Below, piece after piece: positions 15,697 through 24,291 of a stretch of DNA of 64,000 nt. Position 1 is the stretch's first letter. Each line of letters opens with the position of its first letter. The position numbers and the translations under genes were made by a program. Source of the stretch: Balneatrix alpica DSM 16621 (GTDB lineage Bacteria; Pseudomonadota; Gammaproteobacteria; Pseudomonadales; Balneatricaceae); NCBI RefSeq assembly GCF_000619885.1, contig NZ_JHUZ01000011.1, forward strand, positions 1 to 64,000, given 5' to 3'. The notes under the pieces are model-generated. The model had not been told where the DNA came from. It was given only the letters and a program-made list of their open reading frames with translations, and made no database searches.

Positions 15697-17436
15697 TTAT
15701 CCCTTGGGCTGAGTCATATTGTTAGTCTTACGCTGGGCCCAGTGGTGGGCCACCCAGCGCCATACATAACCACTGGCTCCCTCATAACCATCCCGTACAT
15801 AGCGCAGCACGTTGTAGTTACAGGCAGTCCACTGCATCAGATTAGCCACCTGTAGCTGCCCACAGAACAGCAGCTGATCACCCTCCTGCAACAGGGTCAG
15901 CTCCCCCGGTAACAGCTTGTAGGTATTGCCACGTTTGAGCATCAACGGAAAAGCCCGCAGGGTTTTGCTACGATCGCGGGGGTCTTTGTAAAACAGGTTC
16001 AGTTTGACCTCTTGCCCTTCCTGCAAGGCCAGCCAGAGTGCGGGACTCTCCTCCTCCGTGACCGTTAGCGACCAGCTCTCCAGCTCATTGTCCCCTACGG
16101 TTTCACGCATCCGATTCACCAGGGTATGGGCCCAAACATCATCCCGTCCCTCCAACTGCTGTAAAAACTCCACCAGCAACGGCGTTTTGATCAACAGCAT
16201 GATCTTATTGGCGATGATGCGGCTGGGCTCCATCACGTAGTCTGTCTTGGCGGCTTTAAACACCATGGAGTTGGCGGTTTGATTCTGCCGTGCCACCGTA
16301 ATCAACTTGGCATTAAGTTGACGAGCCGTGAGGATAATCGACAGGTTATTCGCATCACTGGCGGTACCGGCAACAATGCCAACGGCATAGTCAGCCCCTG
16401 CCTCCTGTAGGGTGACCGCCTCGGTGCCCAGTCCCAGGATCATATTGTCGGTCTGGCCAAATTTGGCCGAGTCCTCGTCCACCACCACCATATCCACATC
16501 CATTGCCTGCAGATGGCGGTGTAATGCCTGACCAAAACGACCATAACCACAGATCACCCAGGTACCCTGAGTCGGGCGGGTCATCGCCAGGGCAGAACGG
16601 TGACGAGGGTTGACCAGCCAGTCGTATACCAGGTGCTTATATGGCGCTTGCAAGGCCATCGCCAGGTACTCAGCAAAGGACTCGAAGGGATCGACGATGT
16701 GCTCGGTACCAAAGGAGGCCAGGTTATCGCTAATACTGCGCGACTCCGCTCGGCTGATAACCACCACCTCCGGTGCCAGCAATTTGGAGGCGATAGCAAT
16801 AGCGAGGTTGATTTCATCGTCATCGGTCAAGGCCAACACACCGATGCAGTGGGGGTGCAGCAAACCCGCATCCTGTAATACCTCAGGCTCGGCGGCATTT
16901 TCACACAGGCCCGGCACCGGCATGGGTAGCGTATCGGTTTCCAGGGTCTGAATCGGGCTGAGGTTAGCATCCACCACCACCGCCTGAATTCCCCGCTGTG
17001 TGAGCTTCGACACCAGCAGCTGGCCGGTCGTGCCATAACCGCAAACCAGATAGAACGGCTCCTGAATAGCGGCCACTGCCCGGCGAAAGCGCTGACGTTT
17101 AAGTAGACGAAGAAAGCCTGGGTCCTGTAACACCGTCAACATGGTGCCAATGCCATACAACCAGGCAATGACCGTGCCGTAGATCGTAAAGGTGGCCCAA
17201 AAACGCTGCCCATCGGTAAAGGCATAGGGAATCTCACCAAAACCGATGGTGGAGCCCATAAAGCTGACGAAATAAAACGCATGGAAAAAGCCCATGCGCC
17301 AGGGCTGCCCCTGATCATCCTGCCCTGGAATTAACACAAACCCCAGAATAGAGATGGAATACACCACGATCAGCGTGATCAGCGGCCATCGCAGCCGCCG
17401 CAACACCACATAGAAAACCGAATTAAGTGGATTCAA
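15697..17436 (-). CDS. two-TM potassium channel with tandem RCK/TrkA-N domains
   Basis: The 579-aa ion channel has TM1 at about residues 17-36 and a pore loop with the selectivity filter STIGFGE near 62-68 (a GFG variant of the K+ signature TVGYG). TM2 is at about 80-103. Two Rossmann nucleotide-binding RCK domains follow (GYGTTGQLL near 135 and GYGRFGQAL near 295), then a TrkA-C-like C-terminal region. Channels of this type gate K+ flux in response to bound nucleotides or ions. The gene overlaps by 4 nt the stop of a small four-TM gene upstream and is followed by the type I secretion operon. Confidence 0.88.
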   Translation of the reverse strand: MNPLNSVFYVVLRRLRWPLITLIVVYSISILGFVLIPGQDDQGQPWRMGFFHAFYFVSFMGSTIGFGEIPYAFTDGQRFWATFTIYGTVIAWLYGIGTMLTVLQDPGFLRLLKRQRFRRAVAAIQEPFYLVCGYGTTGQLLVSKLTQRGIQAVVVDANLSPIQTLETDTLPMPVPGLCENAAEPEVLQDAGLLHPHCIGVLALTDDDEINLAIAIASKLLAPEVVVISRAESRSISDNLASFGTEHIVDPFESFAEYLAMALQAPYKHLVYDWLVNPRHRSALAMTRPTQGTWVICGYGRFGQALHRHLQAMDVDMVVVDEDSAKFGQTDNMILGLGTEAVTLQEAGADYAVGIVAGTASDANNLSIILTARQLNAKLITVARQNQTANSMVFKAAKTDYVMEPSRIIANKIMLLIKTPLLVEFLQQLEGRDDVWAHTLVNRMRETVGDNELESWSLTVTEEESPALWLALQEGQEVKLNLFYKDPRDRSKTLRAFPLMLKRGNTYKLLPGELTLLQEGDQLLFCGQLQVANLMQWTACNYNVLRYVRDGYEGASGYVWRWVAHHWAQRKTNNMTQPKG

Positions 17437-17816
17437 CGGCGCACCATTACAGTTTCAACCATCAATAAGATGACCGAAGTCAGGTTGGCCAGCAGGGCGC
17501 CTGCTGCCATCGACACCACACTGGCGGTCACTTCCGATGTCATCCCCACCTCGGTTACATAGAGGGCAAAGCCCCAGATCAAGGCGGCTATCACCAGCTG
17601 CAAGTCGGCCACCAGGCTGGTTGCCAGCAACACCGCCCCAATATGAGTGCGGTCACCAAACTTCAGCACCGTGGCAATCAGGCTCACCACGATGGCGGCA
17701 AACAACTCATAAGCATTGTGGTGCGTAGGGTCGGTAATTTCCCCCAGCACAAAACCAAAGTTGAGGGTCAACGCCAATACGATAAAAAAGGCAAAAACGA
17801 CTTTTTCCCGATTCAT
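17433..17816 (-). CDS. small four-TM protein coupled to the potassium channel
   Basis: The 127-aa hydrophobic protein has four predicted membrane segments (about 5-25, 36-54, 62-85 and 95-120) and short loops. The start at 17816 follows GGAAGC and gives a normal MNREKV N-terminus; the longer frame to 17936 has no membrane-protein character. From memory it resembles small proteins annotated as DUF6394, not verified here. The stop codon overlaps the channel start codon (ATGA), so the two proteins are likely made together. A role as a channel accessory subunit is inferred from this coupling only. Confidence 0.7.
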   Translation of the reverse strand: MNREKVVFAFFIVLALTLNFGFVLGEITDPTHHNAYELFAAIVVSLIATVLKFGDRTHIGAVLLATSLVADLQLVIAALIWGFALYVTEVGMTSEVTASVVSMAAGALLANLTSVILLMVETVMVRR

Positions 17817-18020
17817 TCTTTGCTTCCTAACCAAGCTGATGGTCTGTCTATGCTCATCATGGCTATAGACACACTCCCGATCCCTCGCCAGTATAACCCC
17901 AGGCCGTGGCGAAACCGCTAGCGCCGATAACGCCATTTCTTACTCAGGCCCTGCGCTCTTACTTTCAGGCCTTTACCCTTTTATTTGCGGTGTCACCGCA
18001 TCAGCCAGGAGGAAGCCTGC

Positions 18021-18512
18021 ATGACCGCCCCCGCTTCGGCACTTATTCAACAATTGCTGACCCGTCTACAACAACTTCAACCCGATACGCTGCTCCATAT
18101 TAGTCCCACTCCCCATGCCGAACTGGCCACGGCACTGGCTAACCAGGGCGCAGATTATCAACAAGTCAGTGCCGAGCAATTACTCCACGCCCCCCAACAA
18201 ATTGCCCCTGCCACCCTGGTACTGGTCAGTGAAAGCCTGGAACAACTGCCACCAAGCCAGGGTCGACAGCTACTCGGTTTACTGCGCAACTACCATGCTC
18301 GCCACCTCTGGGTACTCTATCGCCCCACCGCCAATCCTTGGGTAGCAACGGACTTCTATGCCTTGGCACTGCAACAGGAGGCCGAGTTCAGCAGCGAACA
18401 GGGTTCACTGTTTTGGTACAGCTACGATGTCCACACTTACAACCATGTCCGCAGCTGGAATAATCCAAAAAACTGGGCCAATCCACAAAATTGGGGCAAG
18501 TACTGGTGGTGA
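18021..18512 (+). CDS. conserved protein with Asn/Trp-rich C-terminus (possibly DUF6231)
   Basis: The 163-aa soluble protein contains a Rossmann-like alternation (LLHISPTPHAELATAL, ATLVLVSESLEQLP, LWVLYRP) similar to a stripped-down SAM-binding fold, but no clear SAM motif. The last 25 residues have a repeated N-P-x-N-W pattern (NNPKNWANPQNWGKYWW). From memory this fits the DUF6231 group; function unknown. The start follows CAGGAGGAAG. It opens a plus-strand run with two further genes and pitrilysin. Confidence 0.68.
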   Translation: MTAPASALIQQLLTRLQQLQPDTLLHISPTPHAELATALANQGADYQQVSAEQLLHAPQQIAPATLVLVSESLEQLPPSQGRQLLGLLRNYHARHLWVLYRPTANPWVATDFYALALQQEAEFSSEQGSLFWYSYDVHTYNHVRSWNNPKNWANPQNWGKYWW

Positions 18513-18609
18513 CCTCAAGCCTCGGCTTAGCTACCATAGCGCTTTTATTCGATAGCCCTTTATCGAGGGTTCCTTGCCGGTTCCTTATCGATAACATTCA
18601 GGTACTCTC

Positions 18610-18876
18610 ATGAGCCAAGCGCGTAATCAACGCTATATGAAAATTGCCTCTGCCTGCCTGCAGGCACTGAAAGAGGTCGCTCCTGGCGAAAGCCGGGAAA
18701 AACAAATTCAACGTGTCTATGCAGCCATTGATGAGGCCTTCCAGGCTGCCAATCAAGACTACGCTCAACAACTCACCCAAAGTTTGGTCGTGCTGGAACA
18801 AATTGCCCGTTTAGGTGATGACGAACTGCATAAAGCACGTGAGCTGGCACGCGCTGCACTCCCCCAGCGGCACTAA
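18610..18876 (+). CDS. small helical protein (unknown)
   Basis: The 88-aa, mostly alpha-helical soluble protein has an MSQARNQRYMKIAS start and a DDELHKARELARAALPQRH end. No family is recognised. Its stop lies 3 nt before the start of the SRAP-like gene, so they are probably translated from one mRNA. The 97 bp upstream contain the 10-bp palindrome TTATCGATAA (18585-18594) and a CGATA..TATCG repeat, a possible operator. Confidence 0.65.
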   Translation: MSQARNQRYMKIASACLQALKEVAPGESREKQIQRVYAAIDEAFQAANQDYAQQLTQSLVVLEQIARLGDDELHKARELARAALPQRH

Positions 18877-18879
18877 TCC

Positions 18880-19536
18880 ATGGCTGGACGCCTGAGTCAG
18901 GGCAACCTGTATCAACAGACTGGCTTACCCGCGCCCCAAGCCTTGGGGCGCCCGCTAGAGGCCAGCTATAATCTCAGCCCTTACCAATGGCTGGCCTTGC
19001 AGACTGCCACAGACACTTTGGTCGCGGCACACTGGGGGCTCGCGCCATCTTGGATCAAAAATCTACGCCAGGCACCCTTTACCGCACGCAAAGAATCCCT
19101 GGCGGATAACGCTCTTTTTCAGCAACCACTACAACAACAGCGCGGTTTATTACCCCTGCAGGGCTATTACGACTGGCTCCATGCCAAGGGTAAGCGCTGG
19201 CCAGTATTTATCAGCAGTCCAGAGCACCCTGTACTTTATGCCGCGGCACTGTGGCAATGGTATCGGCTGGCCGATGTCGCCTATCTCACCTGCGCCCTCA
19301 TCAGCGTGCCGGCCAACCCTTTTCTCGGTCAGTTTAGTCAGCGTATGCCCGCTTTACTGGATCCCACCGAGCATAGCCGTTGGCTAGCAGCCGACACCCC
19401 CGTTGAGCAGTGCCTGGCCCTACTGCAACCCTACTCTGCTACCCTGCAAGCATGGCAGGTTGACCCGCAAGTGAACTCTCACCACTTTCAAGGGTCTAGA
19501 TGTATCGTCCCCCAGGGACGAGTCTTCATTGGTTAA
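18880..19536 (+). CDS. SRAP-fold protein lacking the canonical active site
   Basis: The 218-aa protein aligns along its length with SRAP proteins (YedK/HMCES), which shield abasic sites by a thiazolidine link through Cys2. Recognisable blocks are M-x-GR at the start, YN-x-x-P near 30, HWGLAPSW near 51, the GYYDW block near 95 and QRMPALLDP near 152. Every catalytic residue differs: Cys2 is Ala (MAGR), the Asn of INAR is Thr (FTAR), the Glu of (F/Y)EW is Asp (YYDW), and the His of HDR is Ser (SQR). The reading frame is intact and follows the 88-aa gene by 3 nt. It may bind DNA without crosslinking. Confidence 0.8.
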   Translation: MAGRLSQGNLYQQTGLPAPQALGRPLEASYNLSPYQWLALQTATDTLVAAHWGLAPSWIKNLRQAPFTARKESLADNALFQQPLQQQRGLLPLQGYYDWLHAKGKRWPVFISSPEHPVLYAAALWQWYRLADVAYLTCALISVPANPFLGQFSQRMPALLDPTEHSRWLAADTPVEQCLALLQPYSATLQAWQVDPQVNSHHFQGSRCIVPQGRVFIG

Positions 19537-19560
19537 CCTTGCGTTGCGCAAAGGAGGCGT

Positions 19561-22311
19561 ATGCACACTTTAGCCCGTTTTGCCGTTACCCTGTTGTGGC
19601 TGCTTAGCCTTAATGCACTGGCTGCCCCCATCAAACAAAGCCCAAACGATAACCGCAGTTATCACAACCTCACCCTGGCTAATGGCCTGCAGGTTCTGTT
19701 GATTAGCGACCCCGCCACCGACAAGAGTGCAGCGGCAGTCGATGTTAGCGTTGGCAGTGCCGATGAACCGGACGCCCTGCCTGGCCTGGCACACTTTTTA
19801 GAGCATATGTTGTTTCTCGGCACTGACCGTTACCCTCAAGCCGGAGAATATCAAAGCTTTATCAGCCGTAATGGCGGTAACCACAATGCCTATACCGCCT
19901 TCACCCATACTAATTACTTTTTCGATATTGACCCTCCCCAGCTCTACCCTGCTCTACAACGCTTTGCCCGCTTTTTTATTGCTCCGACTCTTGATCCAAC
20001 TTACATTGAGCGCGAAGTCAAAGCCGTTGATTCCGAGTACAAAGCCAAAATCCGTGAAGACGGCCGTCGTCTGTATGAAACCCAACGCCTAACCTACAAT
20101 CCGGCCCATCCCGCCAGCCGCTTTAGCGTAGGCAGCCTGGATACCCTTAAAGATCAACCCCAGCTCAGCCTGCAGCAGGCACTGCAGGATTTTTATCAGC
20201 AGCATTATCGTAGTGAGCGGATGCGCTTAGTCATCCTCGGCCGCGAGCCCCTTGAACAGCTCAGCCAGTGGGCCAGCGAACTCTTTGCCGAAGTCCCCCA
20301 GCAACAACAACCTTATAACCGCAGCCTGCCTCCTCTTTATCTACAGCAGCAACTGCCACAGTTTTTGCAACTGCGCCCTTTGAAGCAAACCCGCAACCTG
20401 ATCATCAGCTTTCCTTTACCATCACAACTCAAACAAGAGGCCAACAAGCCCCTGCAATATATTGCTGCACTGCTGGGTGACGAAGGCCCTGGCAGCCTGC
20501 TGGAAGTGTTTAAACAACAAGGCTGGGCTACCTCACTCAGTGCCGGGGCCGGCTACTATGAAGAGGACGCCAGCACCCTGCAATTGAGCCTCGAACTCAC
20601 TCCCGCCGGCGTCCAGGCTCAGCCACAGCTATTGGGGTTAATCTTTGCCTATATCGATCTCATTAAACGCGAAGGGGTCGAAGCCTGGCGCTATCAGCAG
20701 TATCAGCAGCTGGCTGAAATTGACTTCCGCTTCCAGGAACGCACGCCTCCCATGCACTGGGTCAGCTACCTCGCCCGCAAGCTACACGACACTGAGGCAG
20801 AGGATATTCTCTATCGACCCTATCAATTCGCCGGTTTCCAAGCAGCTGAGATTCACGCCTTATTGCAACAGCTGCGTCCCGAGCAGGCCAGTGTGCTGCT
20901 GATGGCGCCAGAAGCCATCACTGAACAACAGAGTGAGTGGTATCAAGTCGACTACCAGCTACAACACAAGGCTCAGCTCGACATCAGCACAGAGACAGCA
21001 CTCAACAGTCAATTAGCTCTGCCTGCGGCTAACCCCTATATTCCCAACGACTTTACCCTTGTCACGGGCAGCAGTGATGAAAAGCCGCGCCTGCTACAGC
21101 AGCAGCCAGGCTTTCAGCTATGGCATGCCAGCCAAACGCGCTTTGGTGCCCCTAAAGCTGATCTCTACCTCAGTTTGCGCTCGCCGATCGCCAATGCCAG
21201 TCCGCGCCATACCCTGCTGACTGAGTTAATGATTCGTAGCATCAAAGATCACCTTAATGATCAGATTTACCCTGCATTGGAGGCCGGCCAGGAGGTCAAT
21301 TTCTATCGTCACCTACGCGGGGCCACCCTCAAAATATCCGGCTATCACGATAAGCAGCCACTTCTGCTTGGCACGCTGCTCAGTCAGATGACCACACAAC
21401 CGAGGGATGCTCGCCGCTTTTTACGGATTAAAAAGGGGCTGCAGGAAGACCTGCTCAATGCTTATCAGCAAGCCCCTTATCAGCGCGCACTTGGCAGCTT
21501 GAGCAGTCAGCTATTGCCGAACAACTGGGATGAAGGGCAATTGCTGGCGGTACTGGCGGAACTGAATCTCAGCGACTTGCATGACTTTATTCCCCAATGG
21601 TGGCAAGCCCTGGATGTATTAATGCTCAGCCATGGCAATCTGACGGCGGAACAAGCACAAAGTTTAGCCGGGCAAGTACAGCAACATCTGCTCAACCGGA
21701 GTCAGGCTGTTACGGTGCCTCGTGCACAGTTACGGCAATTATCACCCGGGCATGACGAACTCATTGTGCAATACAGCCCTCATGCGGACTTAGGTGTGAG
21801 CTGGTACTGGCAAGGACAGGATGACAGCATCGAGAGCCAGGCCCGCCTGGCTCTCCTGGCACAATTGCTGGAGGCACCTTTCTATACCGAGATCCGCACC
21901 GAGCAACAGTTAGGCTACATTGCTTTTGCCTCTGCCTTCCCACTGCTTGATCACCCAGGGTTGAGCTTTACCCTACAAAGCCCTAATGCCAGCCCAGAGC
22001 AGGTTAATCAGGCTTTTCGTGGATTTTTGCAGCAGTTTCAGCAGCAGTTGCAGCGTCTGCGGGCAGAGGATCTACGCCCCTATCAGCAGGCTCTGATCAG
22101 CACCCTGCTGACACCCGCTACTCAGTTAGGCGAATTAAGTGAAGAATATTGGCGGGAGCTGGATCGTCAGGCCTACGACTTCTCCAGTCGCGAGAAGCTT
22201 GCCGAAGCGATTGCCAAGCTGACTCCGGCAGAGTTACGCCACACTCTGGCGCAACTGTTGGCAGCGAATCAGCAGCGCCTCATCAGGGTCGAGGTGCGGC
22301 CACAATCGTAG
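19561..22311 (+). CDS. ptrA: pitrilysin-type periplasmic M16 metalloprotease
   Basis: The 916-aa insulinase-family zinc protease degrades peptides. An N-terminal signal peptide (about 21 residues, cleaved near LNALAA) sends it to the periplasm. The inverted zinc motif HFLEH lies near residue 79 (HxxEH), with the distal Glu about 75 residues later in REVKAVDSEYKAK. The C-terminal half is the usual inactive M16 repeat. It is slightly shorter than E. coli protease III (962 aa). The start follows a strong AAAGGAGGCGT. The 3' end overlaps an antisense small gene by 29 nt. Confidence 0.9.
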   Translation: MHTLARFAVTLLWLLSLNALAAPIKQSPNDNRSYHNLTLANGLQVLLISDPATDKSAAAVDVSVGSADEPDALPGLAHFLEHMLFLGTDRYPQAGEYQSFISRNGGNHNAYTAFTHTNYFFDIDPPQLYPALQRFARFFIAPTLDPTYIEREVKAVDSEYKAKIREDGRRLYETQRLTYNPAHPASRFSVGSLDTLKDQPQLSLQQALQDFYQQHYRSERMRLVILGREPLEQLSQWASELFAEVPQQQQPYNRSLPPLYLQQQLPQFLQLRPLKQTRNLIISFPLPSQLKQEANKPLQYIAALLGDEGPGSLLEVFKQQGWATSLSAGAGYYEEDASTLQLSLELTPAGVQAQPQLLGLIFAYIDLIKREGVEAWRYQQYQQLAEIDFRFQERTPPMHWVSYLARKLHDTEAEDILYRPYQFAGFQAAEIHALLQQLRPEQASVLLMAPEAITEQQSEWYQVDYQLQHKAQLDISTETALNSQLALPAANPYIPNDFTLVTGSSDEKPRLLQQQPGFQLWHASQTRFGAPKADLYLSLRSPIANASPRHTLLTELMIRSIKDHLNDQIYPALEAGQEVNFYRHLRGATLKISGYHDKQPLLLGTLLSQMTTQPRDARRFLRIKKGLQEDLLNAYQQAPYQRALGSLSSQLLPNNWDEGQLLAVLAELNLSDLHDFIPQWWQALDVLMLSHGNLTAEQAQSLAGQVQQHLLNRSQAVTVPRAQLRQLSPGHDELIVQYSPHADLGVSWYWQGQDDSIESQARLALLAQLLEAPFYTEIRTEQQLGYIAFASAFPLLDHPGLSFTLQSPNASPEQVNQAFRGFLQQFQQQLQRLRAEDLRPYQQALISTLLTPATQLGELSEEYWRELDRQAYDFSSREKLAEAIAKLTPAELRHTLAQLLAANQQRLIRVEVRPQS

Positions 22312-22720
22312 TGGGATAGAGGATCGCCTTAGTCGATTTCGGCCCCGCCGCAATCACTAAGGCCTCCTCCGTAGCCACGCTATTTGGCTTCATTTTTGCC
22401 GCTGCAGGGATCAATAGTGCTTCTGTCGGCGCCTGCTTCCTCACCGATGCCGCAATGATCGCAGCAGCCTCTGCTTCAACAGGCAGCGAGCGTGCAGCGG
22501 CAATCACCACCGCTTGCTCACTTACGGACGTTTTAGCCGGTGCTGCAGGTATCAACACGGCCTCTGGCTGAGGACTGACCAAGCTCTGCACTGCGACTAC
22601 AGCAGCCTGTCCGGCTTGGCTGCCAACACTAGGCTCAGCGATCTCCGCTTGCACGAGAATCGGCCAACATAAAAGCAGGCCAGTTGCCGTCCTGCAGGTA
22701 TTGCTCCAGCTGCTCTGCAT
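22283..22720 (-). CDS. small exported Ala/Val-rich repeat protein (unknown)
   Basis: The 145-aa product has a plausible signal peptide (residues 1-25, ending PILVQA) followed by about six or seven imperfect repeats of 15-18 residues. Each is built around a hydrophobic core such as AVLIPAA, AVVIAAA, AAIIAAS, ALLIPAA or ALVIAAG, with polar Glu/Lys/Ser linkers. The repeated amino acids use differing synonymous codons, which suggests old, selected coding sequence. An AGGAGG lies 12 nt before the ATG. The first 86 nt overlap the 3' end of sbcB in another frame and the last 29 nt overlap ptrA. No family is recognised; a spurious ORF cannot be excluded. Confidence 0.5.
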   Translation of the reverse strand: MQSSWSNTCRTATGLLLCWPILVQAEIAEPSVGSQAGQAAVVAVQSLVSPQPEAVLIPAAPAKTSVSEQAVVIAAARSLPVEAEAAAIIAASVRKQAPTEALLIPAAAKMKPNSVATEEALVIAAGPKSTKAILYPTTIVAAPRP

Positions 22721-24113
22721 ACTTTGCTAATGCCTCCTGTAGCTCAACCGCCAACTCATTGCTGTCGGCCAGCTGTTGTAACTGCTGGCGAAAATCCTGC
22801 AGGGTTAAGGCTTCGGCTCGCCCATCCAGCAAACGCTCACGACAGTGAGCTAGCCATTGACTCTGCTCTTGTTGATCCAGGCTGGCCGGATAATTGCGTC
22901 CGCGATACCGAAACAGCATCTCTTCCAGCCGCCCATCTTGAAACGGCCAACTCTGTTTAAGCTGACTCACCTCGCTCACGATAATCTGCTGCAGTATGCG
23001 CCGATCAGAATCCGGTAAAAAACCACCTGAGTACAACAGCAGATCCGGATCGCTTGGCCGCTCCAGCTCACTCGCCTGTTGATAAAGCTGTTGTAGCTTG
23101 GGCTGCCAAAGCTGCCGATGCTGACGCAGCCAGGCAAGATTATCCTTTAACTCAGCTTCATCCAGTTGCAGTCGGCTAAGAATGCTCTTATTCACGCCTA
23201 ATAACATAGGGCTACGGTTGATATGCAGGCTTTTCAAGCCCGGACGCAACTCATCTTCAGCCAACTGATCCTTCGGGGTGTATAGTCGGCGGCGCAGCTC
23301 ATCCACCTCCAGCTCAGCTAACATGGCAGCCGGCTGACTCAAATCCCATAACACTACAGCATTATTGTTGCCAGGCTGGGGCAGCAGCGGCACCACGACA
23401 GCACTGTGCAAACGGCTACCGGGAAAACGCCCCGAGACATGCAATAACGGCTTCAGCGCACGATAGTCAATCATCGCTAATACCTGCTGTTTTTGCCGTA
23501 ATGCCAAGCAATAAGCAAAAAGCTCAGGCTGACGTTCTTTCACCAACTTGGCCAACCCGAGCGTCGCCCACACATCGCTCAAGGCATCGTGTGCATGGCT
23601 ATGTTCAATACCATTAGCGGCGCTTAAGCGTTCCAGGCGAAAACTGGTTTGCCCATCCTGTTGCGGCCAGTTGAGGGTGTCAGGCTTTAACACATGCACC
23701 AGACGTAACATATCCAGCACATCCCAACGTGAGCAGCCCTGACTCCACTCCCGCCGATAAGGATCACGCAGATTGCGATACAAACTATGGCGCGTCACTT
23801 CATCATCGAAACGCAACGAGTTATAGCCCACACCGCAGGTGCCCGGCTGGCCTAACTCTTGCTCAACCCGGGCAATAAACTCTGCTTCAGGCAAACCCTG
23901 TATCCATGCCTGTTGAGGAGTAATACCAGTAATGGCGCAGGCTTGTGGCTGAGGTAAGTAATCCAGCGCAGGCTGGCAATACCACACTACCGGTTCGGCG
24001 ATAGGGTTTAATTCCGCATCGGTACGCACCCCAGCAAACTGGGCAGGACGATCACGGGCAGGGTCGATACCAAAACTCTCATAGTCATGCCAAAAAAAGC
24101 TAAACTCAGCCAT
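22635..24113 (-). CDS. sbcB: exodeoxyribonuclease I
   Basis: The 492-aa single-strand-specific 3'-5' exonuclease acts in recombination and mismatch repair. The DEDD exonuclease start is visible as FWHDYESFGIDPARD (Asp and Glu ligands near residues 10 and 12). The conserved NSLRFDDEV..H segment is near 105 and an HDALSDVWAT motif near 175. Length is close to E. coli ExoI (475 aa). The start follows ATGAGGAAAC. It diverges from the DUF349 gene, whose start lies 179 bp away. Confidence 0.93.
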   Translation of the reverse strand: MAEFSFFWHDYESFGIDPARDRPAQFAGVRTDAELNPIAEPVVWYCQPALDYLPQPQACAITGITPQQAWIQGLPEAEFIARVEQELGQPGTCGVGYNSLRFDDEVTRHSLYRNLRDPYRREWSQGCSRWDVLDMLRLVHVLKPDTLNWPQQDGQTSFRLERLSAANGIEHSHAHDALSDVWATLGLAKLVKERQPELFAYCLALRQKQQVLAMIDYRALKPLLHVSGRFPGSRLHSAVVVPLLPQPGNNNAVVLWDLSQPAAMLAELEVDELRRRLYTPKDQLAEDELRPGLKSLHINRSPMLLGVNKSILSRLQLDEAELKDNLAWLRQHRQLWQPKLQQLYQQASELERPSDPDLLLYSGGFLPDSDRRILQQIIVSEVSQLKQSWPFQDGRLEEMLFRYRGRNYPASLDQQEQSQWLAHCRERLLDGRAEALTLQDFRQQLQQLADSNELAVELQEALAKYAEQLEQYLQDGNWPAFMLADSRASGDR

Positions 24114-24291
24114 GTTTCCTCATCTCGCTCATCCCTACCTGGCCATCACTATTCCGCAAAAGCGGCACCTTATCAAACTTTCCGCCTATGCCAAACAAGG
24201 GTACAATGATGCCCCCTTGAACTTGGTGGCCGAATGCACCGGCAGCGCACCAGGTCTTCCTTTTCGCCTACTCGGTTGCAGTTTGAAGCTT

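Noticed and set aside
24112-24291. N-terminal extension of the DUF349 protein, overlapping sbcB
   Set aside because: The standard family start MFARFFRPKW lies at 24292; the extension contains the likely promoter and the sbcB start region.
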